NCBI GenBank assembly: GCA_031119205.1
Contig: JAVHYF010000006.1
Span: forward strand, 99,150 to 163,149
Length of the DNA stretch: 64,000 nucleotides
From: Moraxellaceae bacterium
Lineage (GTDB): Bacteria > Pseudomonadota > Gammaproteobacteria > Burkholderiales > Rhodocyclaceae
Reading direction: 5' to 3'
The position numbers and the translations under genes are program-made. The notes under the pieces are model-generated. The model was not told the DNA's origin, made no database searches, and saw only the letters and a list, made by a program, of their open reading frames with translations. Shown in pieces: positions 25,245-34,281 of the stretch. Position 1 is the stretch's first letter. Each line of letters starts with the position of its first letter.

Positions 25245-26022
25245 TCCAGACGCCGCCGAAGCCAAGGACAAGGGCTCCATCCAGGTCATCGACCGCATGA
25301 TGAGCCTGATCGACGCCTTGGCGACGCGTACCGATGACGCCACGCTGAAGCAACTGGCGCTGGACACCGGGCTGCACCCGTCCACTACCCATCGCATCCT
25401 GGCCGCGCTCACGACGGCCGGCTTCGTCGAGCGAGGCGACCAGGGCTCCTACCGCCTGGGCATCCGTCTGCTGGAGCTCGGCAACCTCGTCAAATCGCGC
25501 ATCTCGGTACGGGAGGTCGCCATGCCGGCCATGTTGCGCCTGCATACCACTACAGGCGAGAGCGTGAACCTCGGCATCCGCGACGGCGACGAGATTGTGT
25601 ACGTGGAAAGGACGTCCAGCGGGCGCTCCGCAGTCCGCGTCGTGCATATCGTCGGCGCCCGCGCGGCTCTGCATACGACGGCCACCGGCAAGCTCTTCCT
25701 TGCCGAGGACGGCATCAAGAAGGCCCACGACTACGCGAAGCGCACCGGCCTGCCCGGCAGCACCCCCGCTTCCATCACCGACATGCGCAACTTGGAGCGG
25801 GAGATCGAGCGGGTGCATCGCCACCATGTCGCCTACGACATCGAGGAAGTGGAGATCGGCGTACGCTGCATCGCAGCCGGCATCCGCGACGACAGCGGCG
25901 CACTGGTTGCAGGGCTGTCTCTGTCCACGCCAAGCGAGCGCTTCAATCCCGACTGGGCGCCAGTAATCCGTCAGACCGCAGAAGAAATCTCGCGCGCCAT
26001 CGGCTACGTGCCGCGGCGCTAG
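25225..26022 (+). CDS. IclR-family transcriptional regulator
   Basis: 265 aa. The N-terminal winged helix-turn-helix (about residues 18-75) includes LKQLALDTGLHPSTTHRIL. The C-terminal IclR effector domain includes GIRDGDEIVYVER, HTTATGKLFLAED and IRDDSGALVAGLSLS. The start is not certain: two ATGs (25225, 25234) lie in an inverted repeat with no clear ribosome-binding site. The family includes KdgR-type regulators of KDG and uronate genes, and kdgK/eda lie about 17 kb away, but nothing in the sequence links them. It is probably expressed alone between dsbB and a strong terminator. Confidence 0.92.
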   Translation: MPDMPASPDAAEAKDKGSIQVIDRMMSLIDALATRTDDATLKQLALDTGLHPSTTHRILAALTTAGFVERGDQGSYRLGIRLLELGNLVKSRISVREVAMPAMLRLHTTTGESVNLGIRDGDEIVYVERTSSGRSAVRVVHIVGARAALHTTATGKLFLAEDGIKKAHDYAKRTGLPGSTPASITDMRNLEREIERVHRHHVAYDIEEVEIGVRCIAAGIRDDSGALVAGLSLSTPSERFNPDWAPVIRQTAEEISRAIGYVPRR

Positions 26023-26036
26023 ATGTGCAGATGCCA

Positions 26037-26074
26037 CAAATACAAAGGGCCGCAATTGCGGCCCTTTGTATTTG
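26037..26074. terminator. Long perfect inverted repeat, bidirectional terminator
   Basis: Perfect arms of 19 bases (26037-26055 and 26056-26074), with no loop beyond the turn at AATT, containing AAATACAAAGGGCCGC and its complement. T-rich on both outer sides, so it serves both the IclR gene and the convergent pbpG gene. Confidence 0.8.
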
Positions 26075-26088
26075 AATCCGTGCGGCGA

Positions 26089-27066
26089 TCAGTTGCGCAT
26101 CGGCAGGATGGCTTCGACCCATTTGCGGACGCGCTGGGCGTCACCAATGCGGGTGTAGCGCCCCCAGGAGTCCAGCAACACGATGGCCACCGGCTTGTCG
26201 CCTAGCCAGGCCTGCATCACCAGGCACTTGCCGGACTCGTTGATGAAACCGGTCTTGGATACGCCGATCTGCCAGTCCGGGCTGGCCACCAAGGAGTTGG
26301 TGTTGCGGAACTGCTGGGCACGGCCACGCACCGCAACCGAGTAATCCGAGGTCGTGGAGAACTCGCGGATCAGTGGGTAATGCGAGGCAGCCGACACCAG
26401 TTGCGCCAGGTCGCGAGCCGACGACACATTGCCCTTGTTCAGGCCGACGCTGTCATAGAAGCGCGTGTCATGCAGGCCAAGCGCATGCGCCTTGTGGTTC
26501 ATTGCCTCGATGAAGGCAGCCTGGCCGCCCGGATAGTGGCGCCCCAGCGCCGACGCGGCGCGGTTCTCGGAAGACATCAGAGCCAGACGCAGCATGTCTT
26601 CGCGCGACAGGGTCGTCCCCACGCCAAGGCGTGAGCCCGTGCCCTTCAGGCGATCCAGGTCCTCTTCGCTGATGACCAGTTGCTCATCCAGACCCATGTG
26701 CGCGTCCAGCACCACCATTGCGGTCATCAGCTTGGTGATGGAGGCAATCGGCAGAACTGCGGCGGAATTCTTCTCGAGGATGACTTCGCCGGAATTTAGG
26801 TCCTGAACCAGAAACGCGGAAGAACGCAGCAGCGGGTTGCCCTCGCGATCGAACTCGGGCTCGGGCGCCTTGGCGACCACCTTGCGGGCCGGTGCGGTCA
26901 CGCGGCGGGCCGGCTTCTTCACGGCCTGGCGTTTGGCGGCCACGACCTTGGCGGACTTCTTTGTCGACGTACTGCGTTGCGCGGCTTCCACGGGGGCCGG
27001 GCTCAACACCAGAACTGCAATGGCGGCCAGTGCAGTGGCGACCATGTGTTTTGCGCACAGCTTCAA
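26089..27066 (-). CDS. pbpG: D-alanyl-D-alanine endopeptidase (PBP7/8 type)
   Basis: 325 aa periplasmic serine peptidase of the S11 family that cuts peptidoglycan cross-links. A signal peptide runs to VEA (about residue 28) and is followed by a basic Lys/Arg/Ala-rich linker (29-75). Catalytic motifs: SITK (SxxK), SEN (SxN) and KTG in GVSKTGFINESG. The start codon is TTG at 27066, supported by GAGGAA eight bases upstream; an ATG seven codons later is the alternative. Confidence 0.93.
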   Translation of the reverse strand: MKLCAKHMVATALAAIAVLVLSPAPVEAAQRSTSTKKSAKVVAAKRQAVKKPARRVTAPARKVVAKAPEPEFDREGNPLLRSSAFLVQDLNSGEVILEKNSAAVLPIASITKLMTAMVVLDAHMGLDEQLVISEEDLDRLKGTGSRLGVGTTLSREDMLRLALMSSENRAASALGRHYPGGQAAFIEAMNHKAHALGLHDTRFYDSVGLNKGNVSSARDLAQLVSAASHYPLIREFSTTSDYSVAVRGRAQQFRNTNSLVASPDWQIGVSKTGFINESGKCLVMQAWLGDKPVAIVLLDSWGRYTRIGDAQRVRKWVEAILPMRN

Positions 27067-27105
27067 TTCGGGTTCCTCATGATTCGGGAAGGCTGCAGTA
27101 CATCC

Positions 27106-27128
27106 GCATACCAGTTTTGTTGGTATGC
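27106..27128 (-). repeat. 8-bp inverted repeat in the pbpG leader
   Basis: Arms GCATACCA and TGGTATGC with a seven-base T-rich spacer, about 40 bases before the pbpG start in an AT-rich patch (27100-27175) that must hold its promoter (TAGAAT is a possible -10 on the minus strand). Operator or RNA hairpin. Confidence 0.4.
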
Positions 27129-27177
27129 AACGATTCTAGCAACACTACAACAAAATTAATAACATAGCGCACGGATT

Positions 27178-28362
27178 TCAAGCGCTTTCTGACAATTCGC
27201 GTTCCGGCTCGCTGGCTGGTTCCGCCTGTTCCAGCCGCAGGAACTGGATGATCTCGTCGCGACGCGCCATGGCGTCCTTGTACCCAAGGTCCATCAGCTC
27301 CCGGGTATAAGGCTTCTCGAACAGCAGATAGCTCAACAACACCGACCCCGATCGCCCGTAGGCACCCGTACCACGCAATACGGTACGCAACATCCACGGC
27401 AGGCTCTGGACGTGCTTGGCAGCAATGAAATCAAGGCGCTCGCTGGGCGAAATGACCAGCGCTTCGATCGGCTTCAGGCCCACGCCTGCCGCCTCCCGCA
27501 CTTCCGGGTCGATACGCCCCCAGGTTTCGTTGATCCGGGTCAGCCGCTCCAGATCCACCGACAGGCTGTCCAGGAAGATACTGGACAAGGCATGGCCCGC
27601 GATCTGGGCAGGCGACGGATAGCGGTCTGAACGCACCCGACGGGTCTCCCCCTGGGTGCGGCCGTTGCCAATGACCAGCACGCGGTCAGCTCCCAGATGC
27701 ACCGCCGGACTGATCGGTGCGAGCTGACGCATCGAACCGTCGCCGAAGTATTCGCGGTGGATCTTGATAGCAGGGAACACAAACGGAATGGCGCTGGAAG
27801 CCATCAGGTGCTCGACCGTCAGTTTGGCGCGCAAACCCACACGCTGAGCCCGCCGCCATGCCGGCACGCCAGGCGCCGACTCGAAGAAGCTGAGACTCTC
27901 CCCGGTGGAATAGCCCGAGCAGGTAACGCTCACGGCGTAGAGCTTGCCGGTATCGATATTGCGCGCGATCTGGTCGAAGTCCAGATAGTGGGTCAGCAAC
28001 TGGCGCAGCGGGTCGTTGTCCAGCAGCGACCGGGGGCTGCGACGCAGCAGCCAGCCGAACAGCAGGGATGCCGCCCAGCCGATCACGGACTTCATGACTG
28101 CCAGCGCATCGCCGCGATAAACCTTGTGAACGGTGAAATTCCGCCAGATCCAGATCAGGCGACGGGTCGCTTCGTGAAAGTTGTCGGCGTAGCAGGCAAG
28201 GGCCGCCGCATTGACGGCGCCTGCCGAGGTGCCGCAGATGATCGGGAAAGGATTGTCCGAGCGCCGGCCCCAGATCTCACGGATCGCAGCCAGCACTCCA
28301 ACCTGGTAGGCCGCGCGCGCGCCGCCTCCCGTCAACACCAACGCCGCCCGCCCTTGAGGCAT
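27178..28362 (-). CDS. Patatin-like phospholipase
   Basis: 394 aa, cytoplasmic or membrane-associated serine lipid hydrolase. The oxyanion motif [15 protein letters not shown] lies at the N-terminus, the nucleophile elbow is GTSAGAVNA (Ser about residue 46), and the dyad Asp lies in [13 protein letters not shown] hydrophobic stretch ([11 protein letters not shown], residues about 95-110) may anchor it to a membrane. The C-terminal half (after residue 240) matches the longer bacterial patatin proteins. The substrate is unknown. It stands alone between pbpG and maeB. Confidence 0.9.
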   Translation of the reverse strand: MPQGRAALVLTGGGARAAYQVGVLAAIREIWGRRSDNPFPIICGTSAGAVNAAALACYADNFHEATRRLIWIWRNFTVHKVYRGDALAVMKSVIGWAASLLFGWLLRRSPRSLLDNDPLRQLLTHYLDFDQIARNIDTGKLYAVSVTCSGYSTGESLSFFESAPGVPAWRRAQRVGLRAKLTVEHLMASSAIPFVFPAIKIHREYFGDGSMRQLAPISPAVHLGADRVLVIGNGRTQGETRRVRSDRYPSPAQIAGHALSSIFLDSLSVDLERLTRINETWGRIDPEVREAAGVGLKPIEALVISPSERLDFIAAKHVQSLPWMLRTVLRGTGAYGRSGSVLLSYLLFEKPYTRELMDLGYKDAMARRDEIIQFLRLEQAEPASEPERELSESA

Positions 28363-28471
28363 CTGCCGCTCCCGAAACCGTCATGACCTGTTTAGCGGCG
28401 GAACCCTAGCAGCCTTGAGCACGGTCGTCACCAGCCGGACGCCTTTCAGGCCGCCAGAGCTTGCAGTGCAT

Positions 28472-30751
28472 TCAGCTCCTGAAGTTCTGCGCTGCGTCGA
28501 CGACGGTCAAGGCCGTCATGTTGACGATGCGCCGTACCGTCGCCGTCGGGGTGAGGATATGTACCGGTTTGGCCGAGCCAAGCAGGATCGGCCCGATGGT
28601 CATCCCGTCGCCGGAGGCGGTCTTCAGCAAATTGAAGGCAATGTTTGCGGCGTCCAGTGTCGGAAACACCAGCAGGTTGGCGGCATCCCGCATGTGCGCG
28701 TTGGGGAACAGTTGCAGGCGCAGTGCCGGGTCCAGCGCGGCATCGCCGTGCATTTCGCCCTCGGCCTCGATGTCCGGCCGCCGTTCATGCAGCCATTTGA
28801 GCGCCTGGCGCATCTTGGCCGCCGTCGGGGAATCCTCCGAGCCGAAGCTGGAGTGCGACAGCAAGGCCACCTTGGGCTGGATACCGAAGCGGCGCAGCTC
28901 TTCGGACGCCAGGCAGGTCATCTCGAAGATCTGCTCCGCGGTCGGGTCGTAGTTCACATAGGTATCGCACAGGCAGACCACCCGCCCCGGCAGTACCAGC
29001 AGGTTCATCGCGTAATAGTTGCTGACCCCGGCACGCCGGCCCAGCACGTTTTCCACCAGTTTCAGGTGCTGGTTGTGGAACCCGTAGGTGCCGCAGATCA
29101 TGCCGTCGGCGTAGCCGAACTTCAGCAGCAAGGCGCCGATAAGCGTCGAGCGGCGTCGCACTTCGCGTTTGGCGTACTCCACCGACACCCCGCGGCGCTC
29201 CATGAGGCGATGGTAGGAGCTCCACAACTCGCGATACCGCGGGTCGGAGTCCTGGTTCACCATCTCGAAGTCCACATCGGGAATCAGGCGGAGGCCGAAA
29301 CGCTCGATGTACAGCCGGATCACATCGGGCCGGCCGATCAACACAGGCTTGGCCAAGCCCTCGTCCACCACCGTCTGGACGGCTCGCAGGACGCGCTCCG
29401 ACTCACCCTCGGCGAAAATGATCCGCTTCGGGGAACGCTTGGCCGCGGTGAACACCGGCTTCATCAACAGGCCGGACTGCCATACGAAGTTGTTGAGGGA
29501 CTGCACGTAAGCGTCCCAGTCCTTGATCGGGCGCGTCGCCACGCCGGACTCGACCGCCGCGGAAGCCACGGCCGGTGCGATCTTCACGATCAGGCGCGGG
29601 TCGAAAGGCTTGGGAATGATGTAGTCGGACCCGAAAGCCGTCACTTCGGCGCCATAGGCCTGCGCCACCACGTCACTGGCCTCGGCGCGCGCAAGTTCGG
29701 CGATGGCACGCACGGCCGCCAGCTTCATCTCGTCATTGATGGTGGTGGCACCTACATCCAGCGCTCCCCGGAAAATGAAGGGAAAACACAGGACGTTGTT
29801 CACCTGGTTGGCGTAATCCGAGCGGCCAGTCGCAATGATGGCGTCGCCGCGCACCTTGCGCACTTCATCCGGCAGGATTTCCGGCGTCGGATTGGCAAGC
29901 GCGAGGATCAGCGGCTTCGCCGCCATTTTTGCCACCATTTCCGGCTTCAGCACGCCACCGGCGGACAGGCCGAGGAAGACATCCGCACCCTCGATCACCT
30001 CGCCCAGCGTACGTGCTTCGGTCGGCTTGGCATAACGCGCCTTCAACGGGTCCATTTCCTCGACCCGGCCTTCGTACACCACGCCCTTGATGTCAGTGAC
30101 CCAGACGTTCTCGACCTTCACGCCCAACATCACGAGCAGGTCCAGGCAGGCCAGCGCGGCGGCTCCGGCACCGGAGGTCACGAGCTTCACCTCGGACAGG
30201 GGCTTGCCGATCAGGTGCAGGCCGTTGAGCACGGCAGCTCCCACCACGATCGCCGTGCCGTGCTGGTCGTCATGGAAGACCGGGATCTTCATGCGCTCGC
30301 GCAGCTTCGCCTCGATGTAGAAGCACTCGGGCGCCTTGATGTCTTCCAGGTTGATGCCGCCGAAGGTAGGCTCCAGCGCGGCGATCATGTCGATCAGCTT
30401 GTCCGGATCACGCTCAGCCAGTTCGATATCGAAGACATCGATGCCGGCGAACTTCTTGAACAGCACGCCCTTGCCTTCCATCACCGGCTTGGCGGCCAGC
30501 GGACCGATGGCGCCGAGGCCAAGCACCGCCGTGCCGTTGGTCACCACGCCGATGAGGTTGGCGCGCGCGGTCAGGCGGCTGGCTTCGTTGGGATCGTTGA
30601 CGATCGCATCACAGGCGGCAGCAACGCCGGGGGAATACGCCAGCGAGAGGTCGCGCTGGTTGGTCAGGGCCTTGGTGGGCGTGACCGAGATTTTCCCGGG
30701 GCGCGGGTTGGCGTGATAGTCCAGGGCGGCGGCGCGGATCGCCTCATCCAT
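28472..30751 (-). CDS. maeB: NADP-dependent malic enzyme with phosphotransacetylase-like domain
   Basis: 759 aa. Oxidative decarboxylation of malate to pyruvate, yielding NADPH. The start at 30751 ([20 protein letters not shown]) has GGAG upstream; the ORF extends nine codons further without support. The malic domain has [12 protein letters not shown] and the [11 protein letters not shown] metal/substrate motif, followed by the NAD(P) fold ([16 protein letters not shown]). From about residue 430 the C-terminal part resembles phosphate acetyltransferase, usually non-catalytic and regulatory (acetyl-CoA inhibition) in this class. Confidence 0.95.
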   Translation of the reverse strand: MDEAIRAAALDYHANPRPGKISVTPTKALTNQRDLSLAYSPGVAAACDAIVNDPNEASRLTARANLIGVVTNGTAVLGLGAIGPLAAKPVMEGKGVLFKKFAGIDVFDIELAERDPDKLIDMIAALEPTFGGINLEDIKAPECFYIEAKLRERMKIPVFHDDQHGTAIVVGAAVLNGLHLIGKPLSEVKLVTSGAGAAALACLDLLVMLGVKVENVWVTDIKGVVYEGRVEEMDPLKARYAKPTEARTLGEVIEGADVFLGLSAGGVLKPEMVAKMAAKPLILALANPTPEILPDEVRKVRGDAIIATGRSDYANQVNNVLCFPFIFRGALDVGATTINDEMKLAAVRAIAELARAEASDVVAQAYGAEVTAFGSDYIIPKPFDPRLIVKIAPAVASAAVESGVATRPIKDWDAYVQSLNNFVWQSGLLMKPVFTAAKRSPKRIIFAEGESERVLRAVQTVVDEGLAKPVLIGRPDVIRLYIERFGLRLIPDVDFEMVNQDSDPRYRELWSSYHRLMERRGVSVEYAKREVRRRSTLIGALLLKFGYADGMICGTYGFHNQHLKLVENVLGRRAGVSNYYAMNLLVLPGRVVCLCDTYVNYDPTAEQIFEMTCLASEELRRFGIQPKVALLSHSSFGSEDSPTAAKMRQALKWLHERRPDIEAEGEMHGDAALDPALRLQLFPNAHMRDAANLLVFPTLDAANIAFNLLKTASGDGMTIGPILLGSAKPVHILTPTATVRRIVNMTALTVVDAAQNFRS

Positions 30752-30836
30752 TACAGAGCTCCGTTTCGGGTGCAACACATGCTGCAGCGCATTCTACGGC
30801 CGGTCGGCGTGGCTCCCGCTAGGTAGTTCTGCCAAT

Positions 30837-32039
30837 ATGGCGCGCCCGCAACCTGCTCATTCGTCATTACGCATGTCGTCGCCCCGGCTTCGCCTGTCCA
30901 CGCGAGCGCAGCTCGTCGAACCTTTCCACGTCATGGAACTGCTGGCGCGCGCGCAGCAACTGGAACGCGATGGACGCGACATCATTCATATGGAAGTCGG
31001 CGAGCCGGACTTTCCGACGCCAGCAGCGGTGCTGGCTGCCGCGCATGCAGGCCTGGCTGACGGCCGTGTCCGCTACACGCCGGCCGCCGGATTGCCCGCG
31101 CTGCGCGAGGCCATCGCGGCCTGGTACGAGCAGGCTTTCGGCGCAAAGGTAGCGCCATCGCGCATCATCGTCACGGCCGGCGCCTCGGGCGCGCTGATGC
31201 TGGCGCTCGCATTGCTGACCGAGCCAGGCGATGGCTGGCTGCTGACCGATCCCGGCTACCCCTGCAACCGCGAGCTGGTGGCCGCCTTCAACGGCCGCCC
31301 CCTGCCCCTGCATGTCGATGCCGGCACAGGTTTCCAGCCGACCGCGGCACTGCTGCGGGAGGCATGGCAAGACGGCGTACGCGGTCTCGTCGTCGCCACA
31401 CCGGCCAACCCCACGGGCGCGGTCCTTACGCCCAACGAACTCGATGCACTGGCCGACACCACGGCCGCGCTGGGCGGCACGCTGATCGTCGACGAGATCT
31501 ACCAGGGCCTGGTCTATGACGCGCCCGCCGCCAGCGTCCTGGCGCGGCGCCAGGACTGCTTCGTGGTGAACAGCTTCTCCAAGTACTTCGGCATGACGGG
31601 CTGGCGGCTGGGCTGGCTGGTCGTGCCGGAAGGCGCCGAGCGTCAGGCCGAGATGCTGGCCCAGCACTACTTCATTTCCGCCTCCACGCCAGCCCAGCTC
31701 GCTGCGCTGGCCGCTTTCAGCAAAGACAATCTGGTGGACCTGGAGTTGCGGCGGCAGATTCTGGCCGAGCGCCGCGACGTGCTGGTCGATGGACTGGAAT
31801 CGCTCGGGCTGCGCATTGCCGCCCGCCCTTCCGGCGCTTTCTACGTGTGGACCGACGTGTCAGCCCGGACGGATGACAGCACAAAGCTGGCGCATCGCCT
31901 GCTGGAGGAAGCGGGTGTGGCAACGACGCCGGGACTGGATTTCGTGAGCCGGGAGGCCCATCGCTACCTGCGCATCGCCTACACCACCGACGTGGCGCGT
32001 ATTGCGCAGGCTCTGGAGCGGATCAGCCGGGTGATCTGA
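30837..32039 (+). CDS. Class I/II pyridoxal phosphate aminotransferase
   Basis: Up to 400 aa; an internal ATG at 30873 is also a plausible start, and no clear ribosome-binding site decides. Aspartate/alanine aminotransferase fold: MEVGEPDFPTPAAVL, the substrate-region YTPAAGLPALREAIA, ATPANPTGAVLTP, VDEIYQGLVYD, and NSFSKYFGMTGWRLGW with the PLP-binding Lys. The specific amino donor is not readable. It is divergent from maeB, and its last 17 bases overlap the convergent lytic transglycosylase gene. Confidence 0.92.
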   Translation: MARPQPAHSSLRMSSPRLRLSTRAQLVEPFHVMELLARAQQLERDGRDIIHMEVGEPDFPTPAAVLAAAHAGLADGRVRYTPAAGLPALREAIAAWYEQAFGAKVAPSRIIVTAGASGALMLALALLTEPGDGWLLTDPGYPCNRELVAAFNGRPLPLHVDAGTGFQPTAALLREAWQDGVRGLVVATPANPTGAVLTPNELDALADTTAALGGTLIVDEIYQGLVYDAPAASVLARRQDCFVVNSFSKYFGMTGWRLGWLVVPEGAERQAEMLAQHYFISASTPAQLAALAAFSKDNLVDLELRRQILAERRDVLVDGLESLGLRIAARPSGAFYVWTDVSARTDDSTKLAHRLLEEAGVATTPGLDFVSREAHRYLRIAYTTDVARIAQALERISRVI

Positions 32040-32766
32040 GCGCCACCACGGTCTTGCCGGAGGCAGCTGCCGTGGTGGTCTTGGCCGCGCCGGTCTGGCG
32101 GACAGTCTGAAGGCGCTGCATCTCACCCAGCACCTTGTTGGAATAGGACATCGAAGCGTCTTCCGACGCACCGCCGTACTGCTGCAGGGCGGCTTCCAGC
32201 GAGCCGGTGGTCCGCATGTACTCCTTGAGCACCAGGGTGCCGACGCGGATGTTCTCCGCCGGGTCGAACAACGCCAGACCACCGCGCTCGGCGCTGATCT
32301 TGTCCATATGGAAGCGCGGCACGACCTGCATCAGGCCCTGCGCACCGAACGGGCTTTCGGCCAGCGGGTTGAAGCTGGACTCGATGCTGGTGATCGCCAG
32401 GATCAGCAGCGGGTCGATCTTGTGGGTGTGGCCCACGCGCTGGGCCTCGATGACGATCGGCTCCAGCGCCGCAGTGGACACCTTGTACTTGCGGGCGATG
32501 TGCTGGGCCACGCGCATCAGGTCCGGGCTGAGCTGCGAGCCGGACACAGCGAGCATTTCATCACCACCGCTCTCCTCTTCCGAGACGATGGCGCGGCCGG
32601 GCGCAAAGTGGTCCAGGCTGAGGCCTGCCATTCCGTGACGCGATACCTGCAGGGTGACAAGTGCCAGAACGATGACACCTGCCGCGACGAATCCACCATG
32701 AACGAAGTGGACGAAGAAGGTTCCGACGTAGCGCGCATAGCGCGCGATGCGTACGAATCCGGTCAT
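32023..32766 (-). CDS. Membrane-anchored lytic transglycosylase, SLT domain
   Basis: 247 aa. An N-terminal membrane segment (about 25-45, GGFVAAGVIVLALVTL) is followed by a periplasmic domain. The SLT goose-lysozyme-like core holds ILAITSIESSFNPLA (catalytic Glu) and GAQGLMQVVPRFH. It cleaves the glycan strand of peptidoglycan to 1,6-anhydro ends. AGGAG precedes the start. The Ala/Thr-rich C-terminal tail overlaps the convergent aminotransferase end. Confidence 0.9.
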   Translation of the reverse strand: MTGFVRIARYARYVGTFFVHFVHGGFVAAGVIVLALVTLQVSRHGMAGLSLDHFAPGRAIVSEEESGGDEMLAVSGSQLSPDLMRVAQHIARKYKVSTAALEPIVIEAQRVGHTHKIDPLLILAITSIESSFNPLAESPFGAQGLMQVVPRFHMDKISAERGGLALFDPAENIRVGTLVLKEYMRTTGSLEAALQQYGGASEDASMSYSNKVLGEMQRLQTVRQTGAAKTTTAAASGKTVVALRSPG

Positions 32767-33125
32767 TGCGAACTCCTGTACTGACCGCCCCGCTCAATCG
32801 CGGCGACACCCTGGCGTCATGCCGGGGGACGTGGCAGGCGGCGGGTCACCCGTATATGCAGGGTGGGTTTCCGCTCCTGTCAGGGACGGTGGGCTCGACT
32901 CCAGAACTACCGGGCAAGCCGTTGGAAACTGCAAAAAGCAAGTGTCGTTTCGGGCGAAGCGCACTTGATTACGATGCGCATCTTATTGATTAGATTGAAT
33001 TTTGTCAATCCACCCCGGAAAGCCCCGCCAGACAAGGGATTGCTGTGTGCTGTGCGTCATCACCTTCTGGAGTCCTTGCACTACACTCGCAACCTCGTTT
33101 TCCCAGCCTGCGGAACCTCTTGCAC
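32767..33125. other. Intergenic region with AT-rich patch
   Basis: 359 bases between the divergent lytic transglycosylase and pseudopilin genes. A clearly AT-rich stretch (about 32960-33005, with TTGATT and TTAGAT-like elements) probably contains the promoter for the pseudopilin pair. The frames that cross it do not look coding and no repeat was seen. Confidence 0.4.
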
Positions 33126-33602
33126 ATGCAGCGGCGTTACCTAGGTTTTACCCTGATCGAACTGCTCATCACGCTGGCCATCCTCGGGCTGCTGGCGAGC
33201 ATTTCCGTGCCGATCGCCCAGGTGTCGATCCAGCGCCAGAAGGAACAACAGATGCGCCAGGCACTGCGCGAGATCCGCAGTGCGCTAGACGCCTACAAGA
33301 CTGCAGCGGACCAGGGTGTGATCGCCACCACCGTCGGGTCTTCGGGCTATCCGAAAACACTGGACGACCTCGTCAAGGGCGTGACCGACCAGCGCAACTC
33401 CAACGGTCGCAAGATCTACTTCCTGCGCCGCGTCCCGCGTGACCCCCTGTTCGACGACCCCAGCGTGCCGGACGCCAAGACCTGGGGCCTGCGCAGCTAC
33501 AGCAGCGCCGCCGACGAGCCGCGCGAAGGCGAGGATGTCTACGACGTGCATTCGCTGTCGCAGGCCATCGGCCTCAACGGCATCCCGTACCGCCGCTGGT
33601 AA
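33126..33602 (+). CDS. GspG-like type II secretion pseudopilin
   Basis: 158 aa. Type III prepilin leader: short basic start MQRRYLG, then cleavage before [19 protein letters not shown] with Glu at +5 for methylation. A helix with [22 protein letters not shown] and a globular part ending in IPYRRW follow the GspG plan ([31 protein letters not shown]). The start at 33126 is set by the leader. It is likely processed by a PilD-type peptidase encoded elsewhere. It lies 10 bases before a second pseudopilin. Confidence 0.9.
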   Translation: MQRRYLGFTLIELLITLAILGLLASISVPIAQVSIQRQKEQQMRQALREIRSALDAYKTAADQGVIATTVGSSGYPKTLDDLVKGVTDQRNSNGRKIYFLRRVPRDPLFDDPSVPDAKTWGLRSYSSAADEPREGEDVYDVHSLSQAIGLNGIPYRRW

Positions 33603-33612
33603 GGCGCTGCCC

Positions 33613-34170
33613 GTGAGCAACAAGCGCCACAATCGCTCCACCCGGGCAGCCGGCTTCACCTATGTGGGGCTGATGATCATGCTGGCCCTGATCGGCGTCG
33701 CTGCCGCCGCCACCGTGCAGATCGGCGGCGTGGTGCAGCGTCGCGCGGCCGAGGAAGAACTCCTGTTCGTGGGCCTGCAGTTCAAGCAGGCCGTGAAGAG
33801 CTACTTCGAGAAGACGCCGATCGGCAACGCCGCCACCGCGCCGCGCCGGCTGGAGGACCTCGTGAAGGACCCGCGTTTCCCGAACACCATTCGTCACCTG
33901 CGCCAGATCTACCCCGACCCGCTGACCGGCAAGACCGACTGGGGCCTGATCCGCTCTACCGACGGCGGCATCCTTGGCGTGTACAGTCGCTCGAAGGACG
34001 TGCCGATCCGCGTCGACAACTTCCCCGACGAGTTCTTCCACTTCAAGGGCAAGAAGACTTTCCGCGACTGGGTGTTCGTCTATGGCGTGGTGTGTGAAGA
34101 CCGCGGCTGCACTCTGCCGCAGCAGGATGACAGCGTGTATTACCAGCCCTCCGGGATGAGCCCGCGCTGA
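33613..34170 (+). CDS. Second type II secretion-like pseudopilin, lacking Glu+5
   Basis: 185 aa, GTG start. A prepilin-like leader ends with RAAG before FTYVGLMIMLALIGVAAAAT. The +5 position is Gly instead of the usual Glu, as in tip-type pseudopilins. The rest resembles GspG-like proteins (RRLEDLVKDPRFPN; IYPDPLTGKTDWGLI) with two Cys near the C-terminus (VVCEDRGCTL). It forms an operon with the preceding pseudopilin. The secretion ATPase and outer-membrane genes are not in the window. Confidence 0.85.
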   Translation: MSNKRHNRSTRAAGFTYVGLMIMLALIGVAAAATVQIGGVVQRRAAEEELLFVGLQFKQAVKSYFEKTPIGNAATAPRRLEDLVKDPRFPNTIRHLRQIYPDPLTGKTDWGLIRSTDGGILGVYSRSKDVPIRVDNFPDEFFHFKGKKTFRDWVFVYGVVCEDRGCTLPQQDDSVYYQPSGMSPR

Positions 34171-34182
34171 CTCCCTCGCCCG

Positions 34183-34204
34183 GCCAGCCAGCCAGCCAGC
34201 CAGC
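34183..34204 (+). repeat. GCCA/CCAG tetranucleotide repeat
   Basis: About five perfect tandem copies of GCCA immediately after the second pseudopilin stop. Copy number could vary by slippage, but it lies outside any reading frame seen. Confidence 0.6.
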
Positions 34205-34214
34205 AACAAGAAGC

Positions 34215-34250
34215 ACAAGGCCGACCCAGCGATTGCCGGGTCGGCCTTGT
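34215..34250. terminator. 13-bp hairpin between convergent genes
   Basis: Perfect arms ACAAGGCCGACCC (34215-34227) and GGGTCGGCCTTGT (34238-34250). It lies between the convergent pseudopilin and BNR-lipoprotein genes. It has no T-run, so it is a weak intrinsic terminator or transcript end stabiliser. Confidence 0.55.
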
Positions 34251-34281
34251 CATCTGCGCGGGCTACCGCTTACCGGAGCAC

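Noticed and set aside
28415..30826. Plus-strand open frame of 803 codons
   Set aside because: Antisense to maeB, which has all malic enzyme motifs. No plausible family in the antisense product.
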